This document shows positions 30,527 to 39,673 of a DNA stretch of 64,000 nt, one piece after another. This DNA is from Providencia alcalifaciens. Its GTDB lineage: Bacteria; Pseudomonadota; Gammaproteobacteria; Enterobacterales; Enterobacteriaceae. The stretch covers positions 4,777,749 to 4,841,748 of the forward strand of contig JAOQNJ010000001.1 in assembly GCA_025961275.1 (NCBI GenBank). The letters are read 5' to 3'. The stretch's first letter is position 1. Each line of letters begins with the position of its first letter. The position numbers were made by a program, and so were the translations under genes. The notes beneath the pieces are model-generated. The model had not been told where the DNA came from, ran no database searches, and saw nothing but the letters and a program-made list of their open reading frames with translations.

Positions 30527-30823
30527 GTGAATGTTACGCTAGTCGAAATTAATGTTAAAAAAGGTAAGGCTGATGAATTTATTGAGGTTTTTCGCGCTAA
30601 CCATTTAGGTTCAATTAAAGAACCGGGTAATCTACGCTTTTATGTTTTACAAGATCCTGAAATTCCAACTCGCTTTTATATATATGAAGCTTATGTGGAT
30701 GAGGAAGCAGTGCTTGCTCATAAGAAAACAGCGCATTATTTAAAATGTGTTGAAGGCCTAGAGCCTCTGATGACAGGTGCTAGAAAGAAAACCACCTATA
30801 TTGGTTTATTTCCTGAAGTGTAG
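30527..30823 (+). CDS. lsrG: phospho-AI-2 isomerase LsrG
   Basis: A 98-residue ABM-fold (antibiotic biosynthesis monooxygenase-like) protein that converts phospho-AI-2 to the LsrF substrate. It begins with GTG at 30527 ([20 protein letters not shown]), 3 bp after the lsrF stop, behind [23 protein letters not shown] and the final LMTGARKKT match E. coli LsrG. It is the last gene of the operon. Confidence 0.93.
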   Translation: MNVTLVEINVKKGKADEFIEVFRANHLGSIKEPGNLRFYVLQDPEIPTRFYIYEAYVDEEAVLAHKKTAHYLKCVEGLEPLMTGARKKTTYIGLFPEV

Positions 30824-30876
30824 AGTGCCATAGTGAGTTGTTTAATGCCAAATCAAAGACATTTATTGAATAAAAG

Positions 30877-30954
30877 CCTCTGAAATTAATACACTGTTTC
30901 TGTTAGTTGGTATCCAACCAAGTAGAAGTCAGTGCATAATGCAGAGGTTTTTTT
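30877..30954 (+). terminator. long nested hairpin with T tract after lsrG
   Basis: CCTCTG (30877) pairs with CAGAGG (30942), and inside it CACTG with CAGTG, TTCT with AGAA and TTGG with CCAA around a TAT loop. The whole 71-base element folds as one long interrupted stem. It is followed by seven T. It probably terminates the lsr transcript but is far longer than a usual terminator, and could also be a processed small RNA. It ends only 30 bp before the next gene. Confidence 0.6.
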
Positions 30955-30984
30955 ATGGCGCGCAATAAAGACAAGGAGAGAATA

Positions 30985-31665
30985 ATGAGAGCTGATGAGT
31001 ATATTGCATATTGTGTTGTAAGGGCATTCAAGCGTGAACAAGATCTCTCATTATTAAAGGCGTTATCTTATGTGAAACGCTGGGTTTTACGGAATAAACA
31101 AAGTGATGAAATTTTCCAAGAATCGTCAGTAAATGTGCTCATTTCACAGCTGAGGAATCACCTAAAAATAGCAAGTAATGCCCGATATTATTTAAATCAA
31201 CAGCAACAGGTCGTGATCACTCAAGGTGAACCTTTAGCAACACTATTATCGGTTGAGTGGGATGACGGCAGTGTTATTTTTAAAGCGTCTATGGCTGAGC
31301 AAAATATTGTAGGATTGCAAAATGAATTAAGCAATCAATCTGATTTTCAAGCAACACTACAACAACTCGAACAATTAGCTACCCGTATTGAAGAACCAAA
31401 TTTTGCGTCGATCTTTAAATTTCAAGCTGAAAAGTTAGAATCTAGGCCTGAGAGCAACCAAGTTCTTTGTGAACTATTATTTAATGTAGCGTGTGGTTCT
31501 TGGGTATTTGGTGGCATGGGTTCTTGGAATGATTCAGCACCTTTTTTAGCAGACCAAGTTGGTTTATTTTGTCAGTATGAAAAGCTCAGTGGTGAACTAA
31601 TAGCTCATATTTATAGAGCACTAAGATTTTCTGCAAATCACTGTGAGCAAGATACGCACGTCTGA
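30985..31665 (+). CDS. protein of unknown function
   Basis: A 226-residue soluble protein. The start at 30985 is chosen because AAGGAGAG lies just upstream; an in-frame ATG at 30955 would sit inside the T tract of the preceding terminator. No transmembrane segment or signal is visible. The N-terminal 60 residues are helical and basic (YIAYCVVRAFKREQDL). The middle is Gln-rich (ATLQQLEQLATRIEEP), and a Trp/Gly-rich segment follows (SWVFGGMGSWND). I recognise no family. It lies between lsrG and the deacylase gene and appears to be transcribed alone. Confidence 0.55.
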   Translation: MRADEYIAYCVVRAFKREQDLSLLKALSYVKRWVLRNKQSDEIFQESSVNVLISQLRNHLKIASNARYYLNQQQQVVITQGEPLATLLSVEWDDGSVIFKASMAEQNIVGLQNELSNQSDFQATLQQLEQLATRIEEPNFASIFKFQAEKLESRPESNQVLCELLFNVACGSWVFGGMGSWNDSAPFLADQVGLFCQYEKLSGELIAHIYRALRFSANHCEQDTHV

Positions 31666-31893
31666 AGAAATAGATTTTTACAATTATTTTTGGTTATCCA
31701 AAATATAATATTGATTATAGGATTAGCCATTGATACTGCTAAAGTTGCTTAAGGCTTACATAAATAAAATACATTAATTTATGGTTATTAGAATTTATGT
31801 GCGAAGCAATTTGAAGATTTTTCAATATATAAAACCGAAAATTTAGGCTAAAAATAACAGAGCGTTGAAAATAATAATCAAAGAGAAAAATCA

Positions 31894-32352
31894 ATGAGTA
31901 TTGAATCTGTTAAAGCCTTTATCTCACAACATGCCCCCGATATCGAAATTATCGAAACAGAGGGTGTAACTGCAACTGTTGAACAAGCTGCTATTGTACA
32001 TAATGTCGAACCTAATCAAATTGCTAAAACATTGTCATTGAAAGTCAAAAATGAAGTTGTTTTGGTAGTCTGTGCAGGTGAAGCAAGATTAGATAATCAA
32101 AAGATTAAACAGGCTTTGGGAGCTAAGGCGCGAATGCTTAGAGCAGAAGAGGTTGTCGAATTAACGAGTCATCCTGTTGGTGGCGTGTGTCCATTTGGTT
32201 TACCTTATGATTTACCCGTGTATTGTGATATCACGCTACAACAATACAGTGAAGTCCTTCCTGCAGCGGGTTCTGTTAATAGTGCGATACGTATTTCCCC
32301 ACAGCGAATGCTCGAATTAACAAAAGGTGCGTGGATAGATATTTGCCAATAA
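31894..32352 (+). CDS. YbaK/ProX-like aminoacyl-tRNA deacylase
   Basis: A 152-residue YbaK/EbsC-fold protein, the family that removes wrongly attached amino acids from tRNA in trans (for example Cys- or Ala-tRNA-Pro). The conserved lysine region (PNQIAKTLSLKVK), the GGVCPFGL loop and the PAAGSVNSAIRISP substrate-binding segment are all present. The sequence is free-standing, not fused to prolyl-tRNA synthetase. The exact tRNA substrate cannot be assigned. Confidence 0.8.
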   Translation: MSIESVKAFISQHAPDIEIIETEGVTATVEQAAIVHNVEPNQIAKTLSLKVKNEVVLVVCAGEARLDNQKIKQALGAKARMLRAEEVVELTSHPVGGVCPFGLPYDLPVYCDITLQQYSEVLPAAGSVNSAIRISPQRMLELTKGAWIDICQ

Positions 32353-32362
32353 AGGTTGTTTG

Positions 32363-32911
32363 CTATTCATTAGGGTTTTGTAATCGATATAGCACATGCT
32401 CTTGTAACCAATGCCCTTCAGGTAAAATCGGATGATTAAAATTTTTAGGATCTTTAATCATACCGAGCTTTTTCATTACCGCTTCTGAAGGTGTATTTTG
32501 GACAGCTGTAAAGGCGACAATTTCGTCTAATTTGAGTTGCTCAAATGCAAATTCAACAACCGTTTGAGCAGCTTCTGTCGCATAACCTTGCTGCCAGTAC
32601 TCAGGCAGAAAACGCCAGCCGATTTCTGTACAAGGTGAGCAGGGAAGGGTACAAGTTGGAATATTCAGGCCAGTAAAACCTATAAATACATTTTGTGATT
32701 TTAATTCCACTGCCCACAACCCCCATCCACCCTGAGAGACAAACCGAGCCATAATAGCCGCCATGAGTTGGTCACTTTGCTCTTTATTCAGTACTGCTGG
32801 AAAGTAGCGCATCACCTGTGGTGAACTATTCAATTTAAAGAAAGGCTCACTGTCTAATTCACGCCAGCCACGTAAATGTAAACGTGGCGTATCGAGTTCA
32901 ATTATAGTCAT
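32363..32911 (-). CDS. GNAT acetyltransferase, RimJ/RimL type
   Basis: A 182-residue GCN5-related N-acetyltransferase. It opens with TPRLHLRGW, has a WGLWAVE/FIGFTGL strand pair, and carries the acetyl-CoA-binding segment EIGWRFLPEYWQQGYATEAA, in which Q-x-x-GYATEA is motif A. VQNTPSEAVMKKLGM is motif B. Members acetylate protein N-termini or small molecules; the substrate here is unknown. It lies 8 bp after the YjaB-like acetyltransferase gene, so both probably come from one leftward transcript, convergent with the deacylase gene. Confidence 0.8.
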   Translation of the reverse strand: MTIIELDTPRLHLRGWRELDSEPFFKLNSSPQVMRYFPAVLNKEQSDQLMAAIMARFVSQGGWGLWAVELKSQNVFIGFTGLNIPTCTLPCSPCTEIGWRFLPEYWQQGYATEAAQTVVEFAFEQLKLDEIVAFTAVQNTPSEAVMKKLGMIKDPKNFNHPILPEGHWLQEHVLYRLQNPNE

Positions 32912-32919
32912 CGATTAAC

Positions 32920-33366
32920 CTACTCTTTCGTTGTTTCTAGCCGCATATGTAGTAATGGAAAGGGGTTACCTTGTCCATCTTTTTCAGATCGTGCAAATTG
33001 TTTAAAACCCATATGCTGATAAAAACCAACAGCTTGTGGGTTTTGTTCATTGACGTCGAGCTCATTCACACCTAATTGTTGAATGGCAAAGTTAAGCAGT
33101 TGTTTACCTAGACCTTTACCGCGATTTTCTTGAGAGATAAATAGCATTTCGAGTCGGTTTTCAGTAATTCCAATAAAGCCATTAATTTTATCATTATGAT
33201 CTATTGCAACAAAAACGGGTAATTGAGGCAAATATTGCTCAAGAATCGCAATTTTTAATTCTTGTATGGTTTCTTCAGTCAGAAAGAGATGAGTAGCTCT
33301 AACAGATGACTCCCAAACTTCAATAATATCATTGAATTGTGTTGAAATAGCAGGTTGTATTTTCAT
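32920..33366 (-). CDS. yjaB: GNAT acetyltransferase YjaB homologue
   Basis: A 148-residue GNAT protein that aligns well with E. coli YjaB: WESSVRATHLFLT near the start, then LEMLFISQENRGKGLGKQLL, which carries the acetyl-CoA loop R-G-K-G-L-G. VNEQNPQAVGFYQHMGFK and the ending GNPFPLLHM follow. The substrate is unknown. It is first in a two-gene leftward unit with another GNAT. The 250-bp gap to the divergent GlxA-type gene holds both promoters. Confidence 0.8.
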   Translation of the reverse strand: MKIQPAISTQFNDIIEVWESSVRATHLFLTEETIQELKIAILEQYLPQLPVFVAIDHNDKINGFIGITENRLEMLFISQENRGKGLGKQLLNFAIQQLGVNELDVNEQNPQAVGFYQHMGFKQFARSEKDGQGNPFPLLHMRLETTKE

Positions 33367-33615
33367 GTGTGTATCCGGATAAATGAATTAAATCGAATCT
33401 TAAAGTGTTTCGATTTGATGTCAATAGACGGTAGAGCTCAACAATTGGCTCATGATATTTGGTTATGCTTATTGGGTATTTTATATTGAAGTTAAACATT
33501 GGCTCGATATGTGCATTATTTCAGTACAATGCTTTTGCTTGATTAAACTGTTGGCTTTTCACTATATTTAAGCGCTACACTTGTCTCATATAATACAAAC
33601 GATACAATTAATGTC

Positions 33616-34581
33616 ATGCACACTATTTTGGTTATCATCCCTGATGGGGGAATGTTGTTCGAAGCCGCAGGGATCGCCGATATTTTTATGCAGGCTAATC
33701 GCCTGCAACAAACTGATTTATCCCATCCTCGCTATCAGGTTACTGTAGCAACAACGCAGCTACATCGTGTAGTCAATGGAATTTCAGGGCTAAACCTGCT
33801 CGCTGATTTTCGACTGTGTGATCTGGACCCTGCGACCCCTCGCGATACAATCATGGTTACTAGCAAAGGGGTGACCGAAGACGAAGGTCACCGCGTTGTT
33901 AGCTGGCTTAATTTAGCAGCGCCGAATGCCAAACGAATCGTTTCTATCTGTGGCGGGGCGCTTTTGCTCGCTAAAGCAGGTTTGTTGGATGGACGACGCG
34001 CCACTACACATTGGAATTTGCTTGATACCCTGCAAACACAATACCCACTAGTTATTGTTGAAAGGGGGCCTTTATTTGTTCAGGATGGGGTAATCTGGAC
34101 GTCGGGTGGTGTCAGTTCGGGCTTTGACCTGACTCTAGCGCTGGTTGAAGATGATTATGGATTTAATCTTGCGCGGGAAGTAGCACAAGATCTTGTCATG
34201 TTTCTACGCCGTCCCGGTGGACAGGCACAGTTTAGTCGATATTTGTTGAATCAAGCTAATGAAGGTCCAATTCGTGATCTTCAGATATGGTTACCTGAAA
34301 ACCTCACAGACGATTTATCTGTAGAAAATTTAGCGGCACGCACTGCAATTAGTCCACGTAATTTTACTCGCGAAACCGGAATTACACCCGCAAAGTATGT
34401 GGAAGAGGTCAGATTAAATGCTGCCAGACAATATCTTGAACAAACAATGCAGAGTATTGAACAAATCGCCGTTACCACTGGATTCGGTACTAGCTTAAAC
34501 CTACGCAGAGTTTTTGAACGCAATTTACATCTAACCCCAACAGAATATCGTGAGCGTTTTCATTCTCGCATGATGGCTTAA
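33616..34581 (+). CDS. GlxA-family regulator (DJ-1/PfpI plus AraC domain)
   Basis: A 321-residue transcription activator. The N-terminal DJ-1/PfpI-like domain (about 1-190) includes VSICGGALLLAKAGLLDGRRATTHW, where the cysteine elbow is kept. The C-terminal AraC-type double helix-turn-helix (about 215-320) includes AARTAISPRNFTRE and ATTGFG/SLNLRRVFERNL-like recognition helices. Such regulators often control a nearby catabolic or stress gene. Here a GAPDH gene follows 79 bp later on the same strand, which makes it the likely target. The ligand is unknown. Confidence 0.85.
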   Translation: MHTILVIIPDGGMLFEAAGIADIFMQANRLQQTDLSHPRYQVTVATTQLHRVVNGISGLNLLADFRLCDLDPATPRDTIMVTSKGVTEDEGHRVVSWLNLAAPNAKRIVSICGGALLLAKAGLLDGRRATTHWNLLDTLQTQYPLVIVERGPLFVQDGVIWTSGGVSSGFDLTLALVEDDYGFNLAREVAQDLVMFLRRPGGQAQFSRYLLNQANEGPIRDLQIWLPENLTDDLSVENLAARTAISPRNFTRETGITPAKYVEEVRLNAARQYLEQTMQSIEQIAVTTGFGTSLNLRRVFERNLHLTPTEYRERFHSRMMA

Positions 34582-34660
34582 ATTGTTCCTTTATTGTCAT
34601 TTACGCCATTTCTCCTTGAGGCTACTATTAACTTAATTCAGTTAATAAAGGCGTTTTATC

Positions 34661-35671
34661 ATGGTAAAAATTGGTATTAACGGATTCGGTAGAATTGGTC
34701 GAAATGTCCTCCGCGCAGCATTGGGGCGTGATGATTTTCAAGTTGTCGCCATTAATGACCTCACTGATAGTAAAACCCTCGCTCATCTCCTTAAATATGA
34801 TTCACTCTCAGGCACGATAAAGGTCGATATTGAAGTGAGTGATACCCAACTATTTGTTGATGGAAAGGAAATTCGCGTATTTTCAGAAAGAGATCCTGCT
34901 GCAATTCCTTGGCATAGTGTTAGTGTCGATATTGTCATTGAAGCCACCGGTTTCTTTACTGAAAAAGAAAAAGCAGAGGTTCATATCACCAAAGGGGGAG
35001 CAAAGAGAGTCATTATTTCTGCTCCTGCTAAAAACGACGATATTACCATTGTGATGGGCGTCAATGATGATAAATATGATGCGCTTAAACACAAAGTTGT
35101 TAGTAATGGTAGCTGTACAACCAACGGCTTGGCTCCGGCTGCTCAAGTTTTACATCAAACATTTGGCATTGAGCACGGGCTTATGAATACCACTCATGCT
35201 TATACCAATAGCCAGGCATTGCACGACCAACCTGAAAAAGATTTACGTGGAGCACGTGCCGCTGCTGTTTCGATTGTTCCTTATTCTAGCGGAGCGGCAA
35301 AGGCAATAGGTGAGGTTATCCCTGAACTTGAAGGTAAAATGACAGGCTATTCTCTGCGTGTTCCCGTACCTGTTGTATCGATTGTGGATTTAACCGTAAA
35401 CCTTAAGCGTGAAGCGACAGTTGAAGAAATTAACGCTGCATTTGCTAAAGCTACCGAATCAGGACCTTTAAAAGGCATTTTGGGGTACAGCGAAGAACCA
35501 TTGGTATCGAGCGATTATCGCGGTGACCCTCGCTCATCTATCATTGATGGTCTTTCCACGCTGGTTATTGGTGGAAAAATGGTCAAGATTTTAGCTTGGT
35601 ATGATAACGAATGGGGATTTTCAAATCGCTTGATAGATCTTGCGTTATTGATGGAAAAACGTGGCTTATAA
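34661..35671 (+). CDS. type I glyceraldehyde-3-phosphate dehydrogenase
   Basis: A 336-residue NAD-binding GAPDH with GINGFGRIGR at the N-terminus, catalytic Cys152 and His179 (NTTHAYT), and DNEWGFSNR near the end. The usual catalytic motif SNASCTTN-C-LAP reads SNGSCTTN-G-LAP here. The second cysteine, not needed for catalysis, is lost, as in some oxidation-resistant forms. The position behind a GlxA-type regulator is not that of the housekeeping gapA, so this is probably a second, conditionally used copy. AATAAAGGCG precedes the ATG. A terminator follows. Confidence 0.9.
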   Translation: MVKIGINGFGRIGRNVLRAALGRDDFQVVAINDLTDSKTLAHLLKYDSLSGTIKVDIEVSDTQLFVDGKEIRVFSERDPAAIPWHSVSVDIVIEATGFFTEKEKAEVHITKGGAKRVIISAPAKNDDITIVMGVNDDKYDALKHKVVSNGSCTTNGLAPAAQVLHQTFGIEHGLMNTTHAYTNSQALHDQPEKDLRGARAAAVSIVPYSSGAAKAIGEVIPELEGKMTGYSLRVPVPVVSIVDLTVNLKREATVEEINAAFAKATESGPLKGILGYSEEPLVSSDYRGDPRSSIIDGLSTLVIGGKMVKILAWYDNEWGFSNRLIDLALLMEKRGL

Positions 35672-35836
35672 ATGCTTATTTACCTCTTGGCTTGAAGATG
35701 AAATCTCTCGATTTAGAGAATGGCGTAAACTCCCTGAAATAAAAAAGTTTGTAAGAAAATAATAATCAGACAAGCCGCATATATAAAAGACAACAGTTGT
35801 TTATTTTGACTCTGATTATCAAAGCCTATAACTTTC

Positions 35837-35862
35837 AGCCCGCCAACTAAGGTGGGCTGTTT
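35837..35862 (+). terminator. Rho-independent terminator after the GAPDH gene
   Basis: AGCCCGCC and GGTGGGCT pair around AACTAA, followed by GTTTAT. The 14 bases ACTTTCAGCCCGCC recur at the terminator after agp (38657). Confidence 0.7.
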
Positions 35863-35965
35863 ATATTTATAATGACCATCATGCGTAGCTAAAAGATACT
35901 ATTGGTCATCGATTCATTTTTCTTTGACTATGTGATCTGCTTTAATCAAACAGGACACTTTAATA

Positions 35966-36283
35966 ATGGAATATAATCCAATTATTGAGGTGTTAAATGA
36001 AAAAACGAACAAACAGGTTTATACTACTGAGTTTAAGCAAGAAGCGGTCGCATTAGTCACCGAACAAGGTTATAGCGTCCCAAAAGCGGCAGCTTCATTA
36101 GGGATCACCGATAAATTACTTTATAACTGGAAAGCAAAATTCGATGCTGAACAATCCGGTAGCAGCTTGAATGCCGATGAGAGAACTGAGCTATTAAGGC
36201 TTCGAAAAGAAAATAAAGAACTTAGGATGGAGAAAGAGATCCTAAAAAAAGCCAGCGCCCTCCTGCTAAAGGAAACCAAGTAG
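35966..36283 (+). CDS. IS3-family transposase OrfA
   Basis: A 105-residue helix-turn-helix protein (HTH_Tnp_1). It has YTTEFKQEAVALVTEQGYSV, then KAAASLGITDKLLYNWK, then a C-terminal leucine-zipper-like coil (RTELLRLRKENKELRMEKEILKK). It binds the IS ends and also forms the N-terminal part of the OrfAB transposase. The A7 tract at 36244-36250 near its end is the expected -1 frameshift site that joins it to orfB. Confidence 0.92.
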   Translation: MEYNPIIEVLNEKTNKQVYTTEFKQEAVALVTEQGYSVPKAAASLGITDKLLYNWKAKFDAEQSGSSLNADERTELLRLRKENKELRMEKEILKKASALLLKETK

Positions 36284-37129
36284 CGTTTAAAACGATTAAG
36301 CAATTATCTTCACAGTTTCCCGTGCTGAAGCTCTGCAAGTTAATGAAAATAAGTCGTTCTGCCTACTATGCTTGGCTTAAACGCCCAGCAAAATTGATCA
36401 CCGCAGAACAACTTAGCCTGTACCGCAGAGCCAAAGCTATCTTTGAACAGAGTCGAAATAGCTTAGGTTATAGAACGTTACGTAAACGGTTATGCAAAGA
36501 GGGCTTTAGCGTGAGTGCTTATGGCTCAGCTTGGCCTAGTCGTCACTCAGCGCGTTGCTTACAAAGTCACCACAAAACGCAAACACAGTGATGCCGTAGC
36601 CGATAATTTGCTCAATCAAAATTTTAATCCTCACGCACCTAACGAAGTGTGGGCGGGTGATGTGACCTATTTAAAAACAGGGGAAGGCTGGATGTATTTA
36701 GCCATCGTGATGGACTTATACTCACGCCGTATTGTGGGTTGGCATATCGATAAACGAATGACGGCAGATTTAGTCAGTAAAGCCTTGATGAAAGCGTATA
36801 ACTTACGCCAGCCCGAAAAAGGCTTAGTCTTTCATAGTGATAGAGGCTCTCAATATACGAGTAAGCGATATCGCCGCTTGCTAACAAGCTATGGTATTAG
36901 GGCAAGCATGGGTGATGTTGGAGCCTGTTGGGATAACGCCGTTGTAGAACGATTTTTTGGCAGTTTAAAACACGATTGGGTACTGAAAATCCCTCAGCCG
37001 ACTCGGAAACAGATGAAAGAAGATGTTATCGCGTATATGCGCTATTACAACCTAGAAAGGTTTCATACTGCCAACGGTGATCTGTCCCCAATTGAGTATG
37101 AACAAAATTCCTTAAGAAAAGTGTCCTGA
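36244..37129 (+). pseudogene. IS3-family transposase OrfB, small internal deletion
   Basis: The -1 frame entered at the A7 slip site reads SQRPPAKGNQVAFK, then SRSAYYAWLKRP and GYRTLRKRL, the normal start of an IS3 OrfB. Near 36512 the frame is lost: the GYRV-type segment before LMAQLGLVVTQR is missing, which looks like a deletion of some 10-20 bp rather than a homopolymer change. After it the DDE catalytic core is complete: GDVTYL, FHSDRGSQY and WDNAVVERFF. The copy is therefore probably unable to move unless supplied with transposase in trans. Confidence 0.85.
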
Positions 37130-37387
37130 TTTAGTTGCGCAGAACAATGTTAGTGGCTCCATAGAAGTGGATGCTGGCATAAATACCGATTTAAATGAAT
37201 TTTTACATTGAAAATCTATTTTTGAGATATTAATCGCAGAAAAAAAAGTGAGTTGCTTCATGATAAGTTGGAATTAAATTTAATATAAAGATTAATTTGA
37301 ACACCTTAAATTAAAAAGAATAAATGAGTAGATGCCATAAAATGATGGCGATGAGATATGACAACAACAAAATGGTGGAGTACGTCG

Positions 37388-38638
37388 ATGAAATATAAGA
37401 TTCTAACGCTTTGTTTATCAGCTGCATTGTTAACACCAATAGCACCCACACTTGCAAGTACTGACAATTTAGAAAATATGCAGCTCGACCAAGTTTTACT
37501 TTTAAGTCGTCATAATTTACGAACTCCTATCGTTAATACGGGTATCTTGACTGAAATTACAGATAAAAAATGGCCTGCTTGGGATGCCAAAAGTGGGTAT
37601 CTAACGACAAAAGGTGGTGCGCTTGAAGTTTATATGGGCCACTATTTTAGAGAGTGGGCTGACCAAAATAACTTAATTCCTGATGATCTTTGTCCTACAG
37701 GCAATGAAAATCTTTTTGTGTATACCAATAGCTTGCAAAGAACGATAGCAACAGCCCAGTTCTTTATTACGGGGGCATTCCCAGGATGTACCGTTAAAAT
37801 TCATCATCAGCCTGAAATAGGGACGATGGATCCCGTATTTAATCCTATCATTACTAATGATAGCCCTGAGTTTAAGAAAAAGGCATTATTAGCAATGGAG
37901 GAGCATTTAAAAGGACTGAAGCTTAAAGCGGGTTATGAAGAATTAGACTCTATTCTTGATATTAAAAATTCTAAGAAGTGCCAAACAGATAAATTTTGTG
38001 ACCTCTCATCCCAAGAAAATAGTTTTATTATTGAAGCGAATAAAGAACCCGGTGTTGCGGGGGCACTAAAAATCGCTAACTCCGCAGTAGACGCTATTGA
38101 TTTACAATATTATGAAGGTTTTCCTGCTGATCAAGTCGCGTGGGGAATGGTCGATACTGCCGATAAGTGGACAAAATTAAATACACTAAAAAATGGTTAT
38201 CAAGAAACGTTATTTACACCAAAATTAATTGCTAAAAATGTCGCTCATCCACTGTTAAATTACATTAATAAAGGCTTCGCTTCAGCTGGTCAAGGAGAGA
38301 CGGCCAAATTTATTATGTTAGTTGGCCATGACTCGAATATTGCTTCGTTAATGTCGGCGATGGATTTCAATCCGTATAAGCTACCAGAGCAATATGAGCA
38401 TACACCGATTGGTGGAAAATTAGTCTTTCAACGCTGGCATGATAAGAGTGACAAAAAGGATTATGTCAAAGTGGAATATGTCTATCAAACGGCAGATCAG
38501 CTAAGAGAAAATAGCTATCTATCGTTAGAAACACCACCAAAACATGTCACTTTAGAAATGAAAAATTGCCCAATAGATAAAAATGGTTATTGTTCTTGGG
38601 AAAATTTCCAGAAAGTGATGAAATCAGCACTAGATTAG
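37388..38638 (+). CDS. agp: periplasmic glucose-1-phosphatase Agp
   Basis: A 416-residue histidine acid phosphatase that releases glucose from glucose-1-phosphate in the periplasm. It has a signal peptide (LTLCLSAALLTPIAPTLA), the phosphohistidine motif RHNLRTP (R41, H42) and the proton-donor region VGHDSNIASL, in which HD is followed by S-N as in Agp. Its length matches E. coli Agp (413). The start at 37388 has GGAG about eight bases upstream; an ATG at 37358 would add ten polar residues before the signal. It stands alone, about 240 bp after the IS end, with a terminator behind. Confidence 0.92.
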   Translation: MKYKILTLCLSAALLTPIAPTLASTDNLENMQLDQVLLLSRHNLRTPIVNTGILTEITDKKWPAWDAKSGYLTTKGGALEVYMGHYFREWADQNNLIPDDLCPTGNENLFVYTNSLQRTIATAQFFITGAFPGCTVKIHHQPEIGTMDPVFNPIITNDSPEFKKKALLAMEEHLKGLKLKAGYEELDSILDIKNSKKCQTDKFCDLSSQENSFIIEANKEPGVAGALKIANSAVDAIDLQYYEGFPADQVAWGMVDTADKWTKLNTLKNGYQETLFTPKLIAKNVAHPLLNYINKGFASAGQGETAKFIMLVGHDSNIASLMSAMDFNPYKLPEQYEHTPIGGKLVFQRWHDKSDKKDYVKVEYVYQTADQLRENSYLSLETPPKHVTLEMKNCPIDKNGYCSWENFQKVMKSALD

Positions 38639-38662
38639 TAGTTTCTTGCTATTCTTACTTTC

Positions 38663-38690
38663 AGCCCGCCGAATAAGGCGGGTTTTTTAT
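38663..38690 (+). terminator. Rho-independent terminator after agp
   Basis: CCCGCC-GAATAA-GGCGGG followed by TTTTTT, 25 bp after the agp stop. Confidence 0.9.
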
Positions 38691-38870
38691 TATATATAAC
38701 GACTAAATTCCTCAAATAGATAACATGCAAATAATCCCAATACTTTATGCTATCCACAATCTTGCTTAGCGATGATATTAAAATTTGGAGGTGATGTATT
38801 GAGAGCGACAAATCGAAGAAAGACAGATATAGATTTTATTTTGAACTAGTTTGGGAATTTCTGGGCGGTA

Positions 38871-38898
38871 AAGAAAAAGCCCTGCAATAAAGCAGGGT
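38871..38898 (-). terminator. Rho-independent terminator of the uspF-like gene
   Basis: CCCTGC-AATAAA-GCAGGG; on the minus strand the stem is followed by CTTTTTC. It is placed to stop leftward transcription from the universal stress gene 170 bp away. Confidence 0.7.
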
Positions 38899-39068
38899 GT
38901 GAAAGCCACGAAATGTTTATGAGGCCCTAATCTAACCTATAAATTTATGTAATAGTCTTATAAATTGTGTGTATTTATTATCTCTGGATTTACTCATAAT
39001 AAGATGACCATATTCAGTCTAAAATTAAAAATATGGTTGATAACACTACCTTAAACTTTTCAGCTATG

Positions 39069-39506
39069 TTATCGGATAACGAGTACCGATGTATTTGCAT
39101 AGCGTACGACTGATGCGGCATTTGAACCCAATAAATAAGTAGACATACTTGGTCGACGAGAACCCAGTAGAATAATATCAGCGTTGATCTCTTGTGCAAC
39201 AGCTAATATTTCATCTTTAACCGAACCGACTGAAGAGGTGATATAGGTTTTATCTTCAGGGATAGAAAAAAGTTTAACTTTTTCTTTCAAAGCATTAAGG
39301 ACAAGTTCAGCTTGCTTTTCATCATCAGGAAAATCACCGGGTAGAATAGTACCGCCATAACGTAAATAGTTCGAAATGGCAGAGGTGACGGCGAGAAAAT
39401 GAACTGATGCGTTATTTAACTTCTGTAAGGCGTTAACATGAGGGATAACTAGCTCGGTGAGTGCATCTTCAGTAACGTCAATCGGGACTAAAATTGTTTT
39501 GTACAT
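39069..39506 (-). CDS. uspF: universal stress protein, UspF-like
   Basis: A 145-residue UspA-fold protein closest in pattern to E. coli UspF: YKTILVPIDVTEDALTE at the start, and near the C-terminus the ATP-binding loop GSRRPSMSTYLLGSNAASVVRYA (G-2x-G-9x-G-S type), ending SVLVIR. UspF/G-type proteins bind ATP and contribute to adhesion and stress survival. AGGAGG lies before the ATG. It is transcribed alone with its own terminator. Confidence 0.88.
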   Translation of the reverse strand: MYKTILVPIDVTEDALTELVIPHVNALQKLNNASVHFLAVTSAISNYLRYGGTILPGDFPDDEKQAELVLNALKEKVKLFSIPEDKTYITSSVGSVKDEILAVAQEINADIILLGSRRPSMSTYLLGSNAASVVRYANTSVLVIR

Positions 39507-39673
39507 AAATCCTCCTTTTGTTTTTTATTTGATAAGTTTAGAACATTTCTAAGTATATTTAAATTAATCATTAAATTAAAAAATAGATGCTCAAAATAAA
39601 TCGAATTGTCTATCGATGATACGTAACACTTTTCGATAAAAATGAAGGATAGAAAGAGTGATTCAGGACATCC

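Larger units (their letters stand above)
35933..37146 (+). mobile_element. IS3-family insertion sequence, about 1.2 kb
   Basis: Left end TGATCTGC...CAGGACACTTT (35933) and right end ...AAGTGTCCTG...GCAGAACA (37146) are imperfect terminal inverted repeats of about 29 bp that begin with TG and end with CA. Each end is flanked by ATG (35930-35932 and 37147-37149), a 3-bp target duplication, so the element arrived by transposition and has not rearranged since. It encodes orfA and a damaged orfB. Confidence 0.9.
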
